Assembly (NCBI RefSeq): GCF_932274485.2 | Contig: NC_065883.2 | Span: 45,850,539-45,914,538, forward strand | Length of the DNA: 64,000 nucleotides | From: Patella vulgata | Lineage: Eukaryota; Mollusca; Gastropoda; Patellidae | Direction: 5' to 3' | Shown: positions 32,304-45,389 of the stretch, piece after piece | Layout of the letters: every line of letters starts with the position of its first letter | How positions within the stretch are numbered: the stretch's first letter is position 1 | Notes under the pieces: model-generated | What the model saw: only the letters and a program-made list of their open reading frames with translations | The model's database searches: none | What the model was told of the DNA's origin: nothing | Translations under genes and position numbers: made by a program

Positions 32304-33392
32304 ATGGGTGTATTAATTAATGTAATGTTGACACTACAGAACATATCAGATGATAACTTTACATTTGATCAGTTCAATAATACAGATCTATCATCTAATA
32401 CCACTCCCTCATATTTAGCATTGCGCATTGGCGCCATCGTAATGTTAGTGGCTTTATTGTGGGGTCTTTTCGCCAATGCTCTGACCACGTATTCCATTTT
32501 AACAAACAGGGACTTAAAGAATATTACTAACATGTTTATAGTGAGTTTGTGTATAAATGACATCATGAACCTAGTCATATCAAATTTCATGGTGCTTATC
32601 TCCTACTTTATGATGAAATGGTCTACTGGTCTAATTGTGTGTGAAATCGTCACACATTTTACTGTTCTTCTAATGGGGTCATCATTGTGGCATACAGGTC
32701 TTATTGCTATTCATCGCCTCATTGTTGTTTGTTTCAACGGTTTTTATAAAAAAATTTCTAAACGAGCCTACACAATATTTGTGTTAACCACCGCACGCAT
32801 TGTGCCATTATTATTTCTTATACAACCACATCTCGGGAATATGTCTCACTATGAGCCTAAACTATTGCGTTGTATCATTAGGAAGGGGTTCGGGCTTTAT
32901 ACAATGTTTGTTAGTGTGGTATTAATGATAATGCCCTCTGTTATGCTTATCATCTGTTATGTCGCAATATTTATAAAAGTTCATAGATCGTCCAGTGTCT
33001 TCAGGGGAAAGCGGAAAAGAGAATGGCTTCGAAGAGAAATTCAGATTACTAAAATGTTCGGCCTGGTGTTTCTGGTCATCATAATTGGATACTTGCCATA
33101 TGGAATTGTCAGGAGCATTGATAAGCAGTTGTTGTTGAGTGCAGACTTTTATGTGGCAATTTCGGTTCTATATGCTGTGGCAAATAGTTGTAACCCGATT
33201 ATATACGGCTCTATGGACAGAAATATTCGAAGAGCATGTTTTCAAGTTCTGAATCTTGACAATATGTGCATGAAATATGAGGGTAAACTTCGGAAAAGCA
33301 GCTCAGACAACATTAATGGACATAAAAGTGAAATTCCGAGTGACGAAATCACCGAAGCTTTACCATTAAACGCAAGCCATCCCAATGAATAA
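32304..33392 (+). CDS. Class A (rhodopsin-family) GPCR, intronless
   Basis: 362 residues; Met8 is an alternative start. The N-terminus has N-glycosylation sequons (NIS 13, NFT 18, NTT 32). Seven hydrophobic segments: about 38-64, 76-102, 110-142, 155-174, 196-225, 249-271 and 282-303. Family marks: Asn58 in FANAL (TM1), Asp86 in CINDIMN (TM2), Cys113 and Cys190 for the extracellular disulfide, AIHRLIVV at 135-142 in place of the DRY box, Tyr219 in TM5, GYLPYG in TM6, and NPIIY 297-301 followed by a helix-8-like RNIRRACFQ. The SLWHTGLIAIHRL run in TM3 recalls the Moody/Tre1 and GPR84-type receptors. The ligand is unknown. The frame is whole in a single exon, although surrounded by transposons. 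Acts at the plasma membrane. Confidence 0.9.
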   Translation: MGVLINVMLTLQNISDDNFTFDQFNNTDLSSNTTPSYLALRIGAIVMLVALLWGLFANALTTYSILTNRDLKNITNMFIVSLCINDIMNLVISNFMVLISYFMMKWSTGLIVCEIVTHFTVLLMGSSLWHTGLIAIHRLIVVCFNGFYKKISKRAYTIFVLTTARIVPLLFLIQPHLGNMSHYEPKLLRCIIRKGFGLYTMFVSVVLMIMPSVMLIICYVAIFIKVHRSSSVFRGKRKREWLRREIQITKMFGLVFLVIIIGYLPYGIVRSIDKQLLLSADFYVAISVLYAVANSCNPIIYGSMDRNIRRACFQVLNLDNMCMKYEGKLRKSSSDNINGHKSEIPSDEITEALPLNASHPNE

Positions 33393-34030
33393 GCCTTTAA
33401 TGCATTGGTGACTATTGAAGTGAATGTATTATAAATATATTGTTGAGTGGTTCATGGCCTCAAATATTTGTTCTTAAAAAAACTGCCACTTATCTGCCTG
33501 ATTGCATCATCGAGGAGATTTTCTGAAGTGAGCAAAGGTTAATCCCGCGCACGTGTATTCGGAGGTCGCAGCAAATATACGTCACAAATAACTTTCCACG
33601 AGGTATTATACAAACATGTATTGGTATATAAATCCGAGTAAAAAAATACACTCATTTCGCGCTTCGACTGTCGTGGTTATTTTACAGCGAATGTGAACAA
33701 AAATTTCGATTACACTGGTTGATTTAATTTTTGATTTTGGCGATTTTGGTACAGAGCTAGGCTGTGATAGCTTTTCTTACAACAGTTTTAGATTTACTTT
33801 TATTTAGTGGTTACAACCTTCGTTTGCATGCCGCTCCCGTGAGTTTAGAACTATTTGAGACCGGAAAATAACCGAAGCAAAATATTTATTTGTAGTCTTT
33901 ATTTTCCAGACAGTTTTCGGTAACTTGGTGGAAATTATTTTCATAGTATCTTATCTAATTATGTTGTGGCTTTAAGCGTTGATCGACGGACATAGCTTAT
34001 TTTCTAGATCTGCGACTGAGCCCAGCAAGA
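33393..34030. other. GPCR 3' flank, no gene seen
   Basis: AT-rich. No clear AATAAA within the first 100 bp (only TATAAATATATT). No repeats recognised. Confidence 0.35.
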
Positions 34031-35428
34031 TGGCGTCCACTGATCATTTGCTATCCAGCATTGGATTGGACAAGTACCCCCAATGATTTGAGCACTGTAA
34101 CCAAACTACCCTTGGCAAAAATCACAAATAGGCTTACACTAGGCATTATCAATAAATTTTCGACAACTACGGTCATCAAACTTAAAAATCTAAACGTTTC
34201 GAATGATAACCTAGCAGCGGTTATAACCGCATGTTTGGCTGTCGCGGGACTATAATCTAATTACACTCCATCAACATCTACAGTTCAAAGAATATCATAT
34301 GAGCGCGTCGGTGTATCTTTAAAACATGTTTCGGAAACCTTATTAAAGTCAGCGAAAAATACTACGTTTTATACACACGAAACTACAAAATCTGGTTCTG
34401 AATTCGTCACATATGCAATAACCGCTGATTCGACACATACGCCACTTATTCTTGGTCTTTGTGAAATACGGAGGGACTGACAAGGAAAGCTGTCTAGTCG
34501 TTCGGATGGGACGAAAAACCGAGGTCCCGTGTACACATTGGCGTGCACGTAAAAGATCCCTTGGCAGTTGGAATTCAATATAAGAGTAGGCCGTAGTGCC
34601 GCTGTCCGGGCAAAATTTCCCTCATAGCACACTGTATGGCGTATGCCCGTCTTCATTAGCCCAGGTTAGGAGCAGAACAGTAGGACGTTAAACCCCATTT
34701 CTTTTCATTTCATTTCATTTCTTTGTGAAATGTCTGATATATTTGTGCAAACTACTTTAACGACATTAACCGAAACTTTGGCAGGTCTCGACGAAATTGC
34801 TGGACCATTAGTAAATCCGTTATTTTCCAAATTAAAAAATACCATGTCAGACTGAGCCAGCACTGAAAAGCTTTTTAATTCTTTATTTATACAATACACT
34901 GGCAGTATTTGCACTAAATTGGTACAACACTGGTCAGATTTTTCAGATACGGAGCGAAATATTCATATGGATAATAATTATTTCTTTTGTGATCTTCATT
35001 TATTAACTCGATTGGCGGATAAAGGCGTTCTGGAATTGAACAAATTTGAAGAACTTTATTTTAAAACGTTCAAGGCCCAAACGTTTAAAACCGCTACATC
35101 ATTTTGGGCAAACGAATCGGGGTATGTTTGATTGTTTGGAACCGTCTGTAAGGCCTTTACTTAGGGTGGAGACGAAAAATCGGGTTGTTAATTTCCTTTC
35201 AAGTTATATTCAAATTCCTCAGGAGTTTCAAAATTATCGCTAACGCCCTTTCATGGTAGCCACAATGTCGCAACTGTAACGTATATGGCCAACCATATTA
35301 AAACTGCTCTTGATGATTTTGGCGCAGAAAATCGATTGACCCAAAGTATTTCATTAGATTTGAAAATTCCTTTATTCCTTAAAGAATGTCAGGCTTTGGG
35401 TTTGATAAATAAGCTAATAAATTATTAG
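34031..35428 (+). pseudogene. Decayed gene of an uncharacterised expanded family, split by a SINE
   Basis: Fragments in plus-strand frames: an ATGGCGTCC start with HLLSSIGLDKYP; then SVQRISYERVGVSLKHVSETLLKS and FYTHETTKSGSEFVTYAIT, running into the SINE; after it TLTETLAGLDEIAGPLVN, then EKLFNSLFIQYT and NNYFFCDLHLLTRLADKGV; finally IKTALDDFGAENRL near 35320. The NxFFCxLHxLxxLAD pattern recalls an unnamed protein family that I remember as repeated in cnidarian and mollusc gene sets, possibly transposon-borne. The frame has several stops and shifts, so it is dead. No catalytic motif was identified and its function is unknown. Confidence 0.55.
34468..34720 (+). mobile_element. SINE family B, 5'-truncated, with 11-12-bp target duplication
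   Basis: Body GTCGTTCGGATGGGACG to CATAGCACACTGTATGG, then GTAGGACGTTAAACCCCATT and a CATTT-repeat tail. It is flanked by CTTTGTGAAAT at 34457-34467 and 34721-34731 (12 bp if the preceding T is counted). It splits the decayed gene at 34031-35428 at a point where the two sides read on into each other, so the gene fragment is older than the SINE. Confidence 0.85.
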
Positions 35429-35429
35429 A

Positions 35430-35464
35430 TATCTCTCTCTCTATCTCTCTCTCTCTCTCTCTCC
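35430..35464. repeat. (CT)n microsatellite
   Basis: An almost pure CT dinucleotide run of about 35 bp with one CTAT interruption. Confidence 0.9.
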
Positions 35465-35539
35465 CATTCGATACAAACTAGGTCATTTCGGGACTAACAC
35501 ATGGTCCAATTTTATTTCAACAATTCGCTTGCGCGTAGG

Positions 35540-35600
35540 GGTCTTTATCAGTGGGAGGAAACCGGAGGACCCGGAAAAACCCACGAGGTTTTATCCTCAC
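35540..35600 (-). mobile_element. SINE family A fragment
   Basis: CTTGCGCGTAGGGGTCTTTA and GTGGGAGGAAACCGGAGGA are the reverse complement of the 3' body of the SINE at 49900-50165. Confidence 0.65.
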
Positions 35601-35633
35601 TAATGACAGTGTAAATTGATAAAAGCAAATGTT

Positions 35634-36110
35634 ATGAAATGAAATGGAGTTTAACGTCCTATCGTTCTGCTCGATGGGCTAATGAAGACGGGCATACGCT
35701 ATACAGTGTGCTATGAGGGAAATTTTGCCCGTACTACGGCCTCCTCTGATCCGAATGACTATACAGCTGTCCTTCTCAGATCCTCCGCCCTGTATCACTG
35801 ACTAAAAGCAAATGAGGCAAAATTATCATAAGTAAGAATTCGCCATAGAGGCTTACCTGTACATTCAGAAACTCTTATATCGAATTCCAACTGTCATTCA
35901 GAAACTCTTATATCGAATTCCAACTGTCAGCGGTTCTTTTATGTGCACACCAATGTGTACATGAAACCTCTGTTTTTTGTCCCACTCCATCGACTAGACA
36001 GGCTCTCCGACCTACACCACTGATAAGGGAGAACCATACCGGAAAATGCTGAACTTTCTCAGCCAAACCAGGACCAGACCTCAAACCTCCTGGCTGGTTA
36101 CAATTTAAAA
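35634..36110 (-). mobile_element. SINE family B, longer diverged copy
   Basis: Reverse-orientation copy: GAAATGAAATGGAGTTTAAC at the tail end, GTGTGCTATGAGGGAAATTT in the body, and CCAAACCAGGACCAG with CTGGCTGGTTAC near the head. It contains a perfect 33-bp tandem duplication (unit beginning CATTCAGAAACTC) at 35861-35926 and an internal insertion compared with the 23955 copy. Confidence 0.65.
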
Positions 36111-36119
36111 TTTAAAGTG

Positions 36120-38640
36120 ACACCATTTTGTCCAAAACTCACCTTTTTGGCAATTTTGACGTTTATCACAAAATAGTACTTGTACATTTCCGGAGAAATA
36201 GACGATTGTATTAATTTCGGAAACAGGTGACGAATTCACGAAACGTCGACCGAATTCGATTATTTCCAAGCCGTTAATGGGGATTTTTCACTCCTAAACA
36301 ACTTTGTCGGCACGAAAAACGTCAAGGGCGATATTTGAATTTTTGAAGTATTCAAATACCAAACATTCGACCATGAGCCAGGCTTTCCTGAAATGTATTA
36401 ATTTCATAAATAGGAGATGTCTTAAACATTCTACGGCCTATTGCGTTTATCTACAAGCCCGTTAATGTAGATTTTTCACTATTTTTCATATTCACTTCAA
36501 AATGGAGACCATCAGTTGACCGAAATCAAAATTCTTTTTTAGACATTTCTTCAAGGATTCAGAAAATATAACTCCCATGTCTGTAAGTATAATAGCACAA
36601 AAGCCTCAGGGATATTTCACTTTCAAGATGGTGACACTCCCGGTTCGATCGATAGACTTCATATTTTGTGTACTCATCAGTAATTTCTTATCTAGTATAG
36701 AAAAAAATTTCCAGGGCAATCTTTTTGAAAAATTGATACTTATTTTCTCAAAGGGGAGATAACTTTGAAAATTTCGAATGACTTCGTTGAAGTTGAATCA
36801 ACCAGTTCTACTTACATTCTTAATTTTATGAAAATCGTACTAATATTCAAGAAGTTATCATGTTGGTTTTACTTCCCGGATGAGCAGTCAATGACGTAAT
36901 ATTCGAATTTCGAAAATCGGAAATAGCAGATTTAAAGTAAATGTTTCAAGGTACTCAAAGAAAATTTTTTTAGTACTGTTATGAAAGCTTCCGTATTCTT
37001 CGTCACGTGACATGGATTATATCAAGTATCTTTAAAGAAAAAAGAACAAGACAAAATAATTATCAAAATCGGTGAAAAACTCGCGAAGTTACAAGTCTAA
37101 ACATAATGAGAAACATTGCACCTGGGCAAAAAAAGGATTCAGAAAATTCAACTCCCATGTCTGTAAGTAAAATATCGCAACAGCCTGAGGTGGCACTTCC
37201 GGTTCGACGGATATACTTCATATTATGGTATGCATCAATATTTTCTTAGTTACTACAAAAACAAATTTTGATGGCAATCTGACCTACTTTTTGAGGAATT
37301 TTTTGAAAATTTTGATCCTTAATTTCTCCAAGGGGAGATAACTTAGAAATTTTCCAATGACAGGTCTACTTACATTCTTAATTTTATGAAAATCGTACAA
37401 ACATTCAAGAAGTTATCATGTTGATTTTGATTTCCGGGATGAGCTGTCAATGACGTAATATTCGAATTTCGAAAATCGGAAATAGCAGATTTAAAGAAAA
37501 TGTTTTAAGGTACTCAAAGAAAAAAGAATTACTAAAATAGATCACAATATCACAAAGTTACAGCTGTGTAGGTCAATTTTTCCATCAGTAAATTTCGGTG
37601 ATTTCGGATTCGTAAAACGTTTTGAAAATATATTGATTCCAAGGCCAGCACCCATTCTTGGAAGGAGGGTAACCAGAAATGTATTAATTTCGGAAATAGG
37701 AGATGAAATTACGAAACGCCGGCCGATTTCGATTATTTGCAAGCCGTTAATGGGAATTTTTCACTCCTAAACAACTTTGTCGCCACGAAAAACGTCAAGG
37801 GCGATATTCGAATTTTTAAAATATTCAAATACCAGGCTTTCCTGAAATGTATTAATTTCAGAAATAGGAGACGCATTGAACATACTACGGCCTATTGTGT
37901 TTATTTCCAATCCCAATAATGTAGATTTTTCACTATTTTTCATATTCACTTCAAAATGGTGACGATCAGTTGACCTAAATCAAATTTCTGCTCTGAACGT
38001 TTTTTTTAGGCATTTCCTCAAGGATCCAGAAAATATAAACCCCGAGTCTGTAAGTAAAATATCAAAAAAGCCTTAGCGAAATTTCACATTTCAAGACGGT
38101 GGCACTTCCGGATTGAGCTACAAACTCCATTTTTGTGTACGAATCAAAAGAGTCGTAGGTAGTACAGAAAAAATAATTCAAGGTGATCTGACCTATATTT
38201 CGTCTATTTTTTGAAAAATTCGATCCTTAATTTCACCAAGGGGAGATAAGTTAGAAAGTTTCTAATGACATCTTTCAAGTAACATAGGTATGATCTACTA
38301 ACATTCCAAATTTCATGAAAATCGTGCAACTATTAAAGAAGTTGTCAAATTGGTCTTAACTTCCGGAACGGAATCACAGCGACGAATTTTCGAAATTCGA
38401 AAATCTGAAATCGCAGGTGAAAATAAACAACAAAGTTAAGAATATGCATTGTTAGTTTTTCGTTAGTAAAATTCGGTGAATTCGAATTCTTAAAACGTTT
38501 TGAAAATACATTTAAGCAATACTCACCACCCTTCTTTTTTTGGTGGGGGGAGGGGTAGGTCAAAGTTTCTGAAATATGCTATGGTTAGATTCTGAGAAAT
38601 CCGATTTGCAGAAAACACACAACAAGAAAATAATAATAAC
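36120..38640. repeat. Diverged repeat units, family U1
   Basis: Units are recognised by AAGGGGAGATAACTT at 36759, 37331 and 38238, each followed by TTTATGAAAATCGTAC, AAGAAGTT and TCGAAAATCGGAAAT. They are preceded by AAAATATAACTCCCATGTC-type sequence (36557, 37145, 38030). A further unit lies at 53120-53420. The units are 570-910 bp apart and diverged. Short ORFs occur in all frames with no protein signature, so I call no gene. The block ends near 38640 in (TAA)n and CTAGACTTGC. Confidence 0.7.
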
Positions 38641-41600
38641 TAGACTTGCTTGCAAGACTGAAGGCTTTCACCCTAGCCAAGGCGTCACACGGACGCCAGA
38701 TCCATGACAAAGACTATCCCCGCCACTCCCCCACCCCAAAATAAAAACACAAATATGCATAACTCAGATATTGACAAGTTCTTTGCATGCGCATAACGAT
38801 AGAGAAGGGAACTGAAAAATATAGCTGAACAATTCAGATCATGATAATCCTAGATCGGTAGAATCAAACAGAGGCCGACAATCAAGATATATAATCGAAA
38901 ACTCAAAATTCCAAGAAATAACAATATTAGTAAATTTTCAAATTTTGAAGAAAAAATGAGAACGACACGATATCTCACTTTGGCCGTTATCGCATCCGCA
39001 ATATCCCCAGTTGTACAAAAATATAACTTTTTCGAAAATCGGTTGGGAATTGACATAGTTAGGGCCGATTTTCAATTTTCGTGCACGTTACTTCACTTCG
39101 GGTCTGTTCATAACTTTCGCGATAGTTATAAGTACTAACAGTTTAAAACATGTGAAAATCAATATTCAGAACTCTACCTGTCACAGTTTCAAAGATCTAC
39201 ACGAATTAGAAAAGGAATAAACAAAACATTTTTCCGAATGGGACAAAAAAGGAATCTTAGCCTAGAAGCACCAATTCCGTATTTTGGTTGCCAGTAAAAT
39301 ACCCTTAGTTCAAATATTGCCACTTAAAAAAAAGGTCTCTATATATGCTTTATACGTATGCAAAATGTTCCGATTATGACCATTTCGGACGTTTGTCGAT
39401 ATACAGTGCCATTTGTTTGGCCACTCTTAATACTTTTGACCGTTGTACGGTGGTTTCATACACAGATATATCAATTAGGCTCTCTATAGAAGGAGTTCCA
39501 CAAAAAAATATTAGATTGCCTTTTTGAGAAAAAGACCTATAAACATGCTCGTACAGCGGCACTAGTCTACTCTTATATAGAATTCCAACTGCCGAGGGAT
39601 CTTTTACGATCACACCAATTTGTACACGGGACTTCGGAATCGCGTTCATGTCAGCTACTCAAATATGTAACTGGTTCAAAAGTTGATTGAATATTCAATG
39701 AAATATCGCCAATTTTCTGGTTTCGTGCACGTAAAAGATTTGACGTCACTAACATATAAAAATTTAATAATAATTTCAAATAGAGTCCATGCTCAAACAA
39801 CGTCATGCATTTATCAGAGGTGCAATATTCGACACTTCTGTACGATACAACTGCATACACTTAACAAATTGGATTTGCTTATAAACAGTGCGAGCCGTCC
39901 ATTTCTGTCTAGATGATTACGGTTATAAGATAATCTTGACAAAGAAGCAACAATATTAATTCAAAGACTAATTATTACACACTGCAATCAACTATTTCTG
40001 CTACAGGGTCATTAAACCCATATTTTGGATAGAAGTAAACACTCATAGTTGAAATAATTTTAATTCAAAATATCGTCAATGTGAAAGAAAAAAAAACACT
40101 CTTGAATAGGCTCTATGCGTTGACAAAACGTACAGATTGTATTCCCCCATTTGTTTCGCTTAATAATGAAAGCTGCCGTTTTCAATATTCGACCCCTCTG
40201 TTCTCCTACTCCTGATATTTAGGACTGTTGAACAATCGTTTTATGTATAACATTACAGATAGGCCTCTCTGTAGAAGAAGTTCCAAAAAAGAATTATGTT
40301 GACTTTTCGAGAAATATGCCTCTAAAAATGATCCAAATCGTAAAAATACGACGTTTTCGATTTTCGATCTCTTTTTTCGGCTACCCCTGACTTTTCAAAA
40401 AATGATACAGTGGTTTCACAAAACAGAGTACCCATTAGCCTCTCGATTGAGAAAGTTTTTAAAACATCGTTGGGGGCGTTTCCGAGAAACATGCGTCCAA
40501 AATTGCTCGAAATCGTAAAAAACGTTACTTTTCAAAGTCACATAACTTTTAAAATTTTTGATAGAAACATACCGCTTTAGTACCATCCGATAGACCACTC
40601 CATTGGCTATTACACGATATAAAACTTTAACTAATCGACAAGAACACAATTGATACATCGCAATTTCCGCACAGGCACCCATTTTTCACAATTTTGTCAA
40701 AGTTTGGATACCTTTCTTGACTACTTCCGGTGATTAGAGGATTTTCATTTATAGTTTATAGACTGGTTTGGTCCTTCGGCTTCATATTCCTGAAGTTTCA
40801 GAAAAATCGTTGGAGCCGTTTTAAAAAAGTAAGAACTCTACGATTTGACCAAAATGCGAAAAAAAGTGAAAAATCAAAGTCAACATTTCAGAACATACAA
40901 TAGTGTGTCATACAATAGCCCATTCATCGAGCTACCAAACGATACTCTAGATGTTTTGATCCGGTCACACCCGACGGTGAAATCACGATTTTCTCAAGAG
41001 CAACTATTTTTTACTGGTTTTTTTTCTTTTTTTAAATATCAAATATTTTTTCGACTACTTCCCGTTTACGGATCGTTGTCGGGATAGATTTAACAAGTAG
41101 TATGGGAACTTTACTTCCTGTACCAGAATTTCAGAACGATTCTTTGGACAGTCTTTAAAAGAAAGGAAAATTAGAAGTTATTTAACGATATTTAGCAAAT
41201 AATTGGTAGTCTGATGCCAATGTGTTACCTCCCTTAGAAGCCGATTTAGAAATATAACGATTTTTGGATCATTTATACTATATTGATTCTTTTAAAATTT
41301 GTATTCACACCATAGAGTCCCGATTTTCAGACATTTCAAAGTCTTATTGGATGGCATAATTCACAAGACTATCGAATTGTAGGTAAATTTTTTCAGATAA
41401 AGGCGCCGAAAAACGCTCCAAATCAGAAAATACTTGATTTTCATCGTGTCATATTTTGCTGCTTGGACATAGTATCCGTATACATTGGGCATCATACGAC
41501 AGTCCATTCCCCGGGCCACTCAACGAAAGCTTGATATTGGACGGGAAAATCGAGTTATTCCCCCCAAAACACCCATTTTTTCGAAATATCGGACATTATT

Positions 41601-41696
41601 TCGACTACTTCGGCTTCGGATTCAGGAACATTGATTGAAACTTTCGCAAAAATATAGGGATAGGAAAATGGGTACAAAAATCGAAAAAAATCGAAA
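38641..41696. repeat. Diverged repeat-derived DNA, no gene
   Basis: Scattered modules related to the 3.5-3.9-kb unit to the right, for example AAACGATACTCTAGATG with CACCCGACGGTGAAATC at about 40935 and TTTTTCGACTACTTCCCG at 41046. A SINE-B fragment is at about 39541-39640 (GAATTCCAACTGCCGAGGG). The numerous short ORFs have no recognisable domain. Confidence 0.55.
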
Positions 41697-42769
41697 AATA
41701 AAGGGCGATAATTCTGAACGAGACTTATATTGCTGTAATCGGTTGGACTTCAGGTATCCAAAAATGTAGATTAAATTCGAAAAGTTTAAAAAATAACAAA
41801 AATTGTCTCTTAAACAACATATTTTCATTTTTCGAACGCTAGAAGTCAGCGACGAAGTTTCGAAATTTTCAAATGCTATCGTCCGAGAAAAGACTCATTT
41901 TTTCCAAAAATGTAAATTGTCTTAAAATAGGTAAAGAATTGGCGAAACGGTTTCCGATTTTTGATTTATTGCCACCGTTCAAAATTATTACAGGCACTGA
42001 GAAATAGGCTCCCGGGATAACAAATAATAATAAATAGACCTGCATGGCAGTACTGAATCGGCTTTCAGGCAACAGACCCAAAGAACGCATACGAAAGTCA
42101 ATTCACTGACCTATCGAACGATACTTTAGCTCTTTTGATCTGGTAAAATCCAACGGAGAAATCGCGTTTTTGGCATAAATCTTCATTTTTACGCATTTTT
42201 TCAAAATATCGCATATATTACTTCCAGTTTACGTATCAATTTCGGGATAGTTTTAAAACGTGGCGTTGGCATTTAACATCCTGTACCAGAAGATTCAGAA
42301 ACATCCATTGAGCAATTTTGAATAAAAAGAAAAATAGAAGAGCATTTTCAGTAATTTAACGATTTTTCAAGTTTGGGGCTCATTTTAGACTATTTATATC
42401 ATTTCAAGTCTTTTACATTTGGATGCACACCCCAGACCACTACTCGCTAACCTCTAGGTCCAATAGTCAATCCCTATATAAGTCGAGAAATTATCAGATT
42501 TTCCAGCTTGGTTCTTCCCTTGTGAAAAGTGTAAGGATGATGGATGACCTGACAAAGGACAACATATAGTCAGAGGGGGTGAGAAACCTAGGTCCTATGT
42601 ACGCATTTGCTTGCACGTAACACAACCCAAAACAATTGGAATACTAAATAAGTTCCCTATAGCGCTGCTGTCCGGGCAAAATTCCTTCATACCACAATTT
42701 TCTAAATTTTTCTACCTAAGCAGCTGTGGGAGTGCCAGTCACATATTCTAAGGAGGGGTAAAGGGGGGA

Positions 42770-43095
42770 GGGACAAATGGTTAACGCGTCCGTATTCCAC
42801 CATAAGGTCTATCATTGAATCGATTGGTGTGGATGTGTCATAGATTATACATGACAAGGACTAGGGCATGTCCAATATCCTGGGTTTCCACCCACTGCAA
42901 AAGTTTCTGTCACGAAGTCAAAGTGCTGTAGATTACAGAACCCTGCTGTACGTGACCAGGACATAGGGTCACCTGGTTTCCTCCAACTGCTAAAGACCCC
43001 AATGCATATTATTGAAATGAAGTTTAATCATAAGTTATGCCCAAAATGATATATTTTGTGTCGATGGATGTTAAACCACATTTCTTCATCAGCCA
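42770..43095 (+). mobile_element. Old SINE family A copy inside repeat copy 1
   Basis: Degenerate tRNA-like head (AATGGTTAACGCGTCCG), then CATAAGGTCTATCATTGAAT, CATGACAAGGACTAGGG, GGTTTCCTCCAACTGCTAAA and the end GATGTTAAACCACATTTCTT. The same SINE sits at the equivalent place in copy 2 (48838-49150), so it was inserted before the tandem duplication. Confidence 0.65.
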
Positions 43096-45352
43096 AGTCG
43101 GTATAAGAAATAGATTTTCACGATTAGCTATTATACACGTGAAATAACAAGGGTCAGTAATTGCATCAAGTCGCGTAGTCTCCGACACCCACAAACAACT
43201 AATCTTTCACGTACAGGAGGGGTTTTAGACTATTGTCAATATTTCACGAAAAGTTCCCTTGCCCATGCCTAACCGGGAGATTTTTGGGTTTTTTTTTAGA
43301 TGGTTGATTATCCAATATATTTGGAGGCAGACCACTATTAATTTCTCTACTGTTGAATCACTGGTGTTCTACATGCAGTAGCCCATTACCTAAATTTCGT
43401 CGAGAACTTCCCTTTACAGCACAGCTAGTATGACATTATGGGATCATCAGAGTACTGAATTTGTATAAGGGTTGACCACCAAGATTTCAATTCACTGATA
43501 TTCATAGCAGACTGGGGACAGAATATCATGACCGTGTTAGTGCAAAAACAAAACAACGCTTCTTGACTTGTTGTATTCTTACGCCATAAAAGTCTCAAAC
43601 CAGGCAGAAAATAGAAATTCAATATCAATTCTACACCCAAATGTCAATACAGATAGGCAATCAAAATGGCAAAAAGGGAACGAGACGGACGCCAAATCAG
43701 GCAGAACATAGATATTCAATACCTCTTCATCAATTCTACACCAAAATGTCAATACAGATAGGCAAATAATATGCCATAAAGGAGGGAGAAAAATATATCT
43801 AAAAATAACCGGCACTACCGAGATATGCAAAATTAATAGTGTTCTACATCCATCTAGCCACATCAGCTACCAAACGATAATTTAGTTGTTTTGATTCAAT
43901 GACACCCGACGGAGAAATCTCGATTTTCGCCAGAGTACCAATCTTTTACTTGTTTTTTTTTGTTTTTTTTAAATATCGGATATTTAACGATATTTAGCAA
44001 ATAATTGCTAGTCTTAGCCCATCGTGTTAGGAGTAGTTACCTCCCTTACAAGCGTTTTCAATGATATAGCGATTTTTCGACTTTTTTTTCAAAGATTGGG
44101 GAACTTTTTGGATCGTTTATGCTATATCGACCCTTTAAGATTAGCATTCACACCCTAAACCACCGTTGGGACCCTAAATAACCGAAGTTTAAGAAACAAT
44201 TTAGAGTAGTTTTCGTGATTAAAGCTTCTGAATAGGCTCTAAAAGGGAAAATTCTAGATTTTCAGCACTCCATAATCTATTGCCTTAAGCATGGAATTTG
44301 TCCATTATTCGGGCTATCAAATAAGACCTTATTTGTTTAGATTCGGTGAAATCTGGCGAAGTAATCACTTTTTTCGGAAGATCAACTTTTTTTTTACTTT
44401 TTACGGTTTTTTTTTCAAAATATCGGATATTTTTTTCGACTACTTCCGGTTTTTGGATCATTGTCGGGATTGTTTTAACAAGTTGTTTGGATAATTGACT
44501 TTCTGTACCAAAAGTTTCAGAAACATCCAATAAGCTGAATAGAAGAGCATTTTCAGTCAGTTTCAAAGATTGAGGCTCTTTTTGGACCATTTATATTAAG
44601 TTAGGTTCACACCAACGGCGCTTTGATGGTGCTTTAAAGCGGCGTGCAAAGCAGCACCAAAGCGTAACAATGCTCGATTAAAGCGTCAGGGTCTTAATAG
44701 ATCGTTGGAAAGCTTTGAGCAAAGCGGGATATTCGGCAAGAGCGCCAACAAAGTTTAAGACTGTTTCAAAATTTTGGGCGCTCTGTCACGAATTGATTAA
44801 AGCGCCCAGAGCGTATCAAAGCTTAACAAAGCGTAACAAAGTTCAGAAAAGCTTGACTCAAAGCGTAGGAAAGCTTAACAGAGCTTTATTCAAAGCGGGG
44901 ATCCCAGTCTTCACGGTCTGTCAAAACTTGACACGCTTTGTTAAGATGTCTCAAGAGTTGCTACGATCTGGCATGAAGATCTGTCACGCTTTGTTACGCT
45001 TTCCCACGAATTGAGACGCTTTGATCAAGGATTAACACGCTTTGCTAGGCTTTGTTACGCTTGGCAAGCTTCCTCACGCTCTCTCACTCTCTCCTACGAT
45101 ACCCAAGCTCTGTGTCCAGCGCTGCGACTTGAGTACCACTCATTGCATTGTTTCAGAACAAGTATCCTGAACCTGAAAAACAACACAAAGATGGGACCAA
45201 AGAGAGGTAGAGGTGCAGCAAAGATGAATAATAACATGAATAATAATCATAGCATCTTCCAAAGAACATATAATAACATAATAATTTCAAATTTCCAAGG
45301 CAATATTACAAAATAATGTTCATAACACACTAGTCTTCATCCTCAGTCTTGC

Positions 45353-45354
<2 letters not shown>

Positions 45355-45389
<35 letters not shown>
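45355..45389. repeat. (CT)n microsatellite at the 3' end of the Harbinger gene
   Basis: A CT dinucleotide run of about 30 bp that encodes an Arg/Glu-alternating tail on the minus strand of the transposase frame. Confidence 0.85.
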
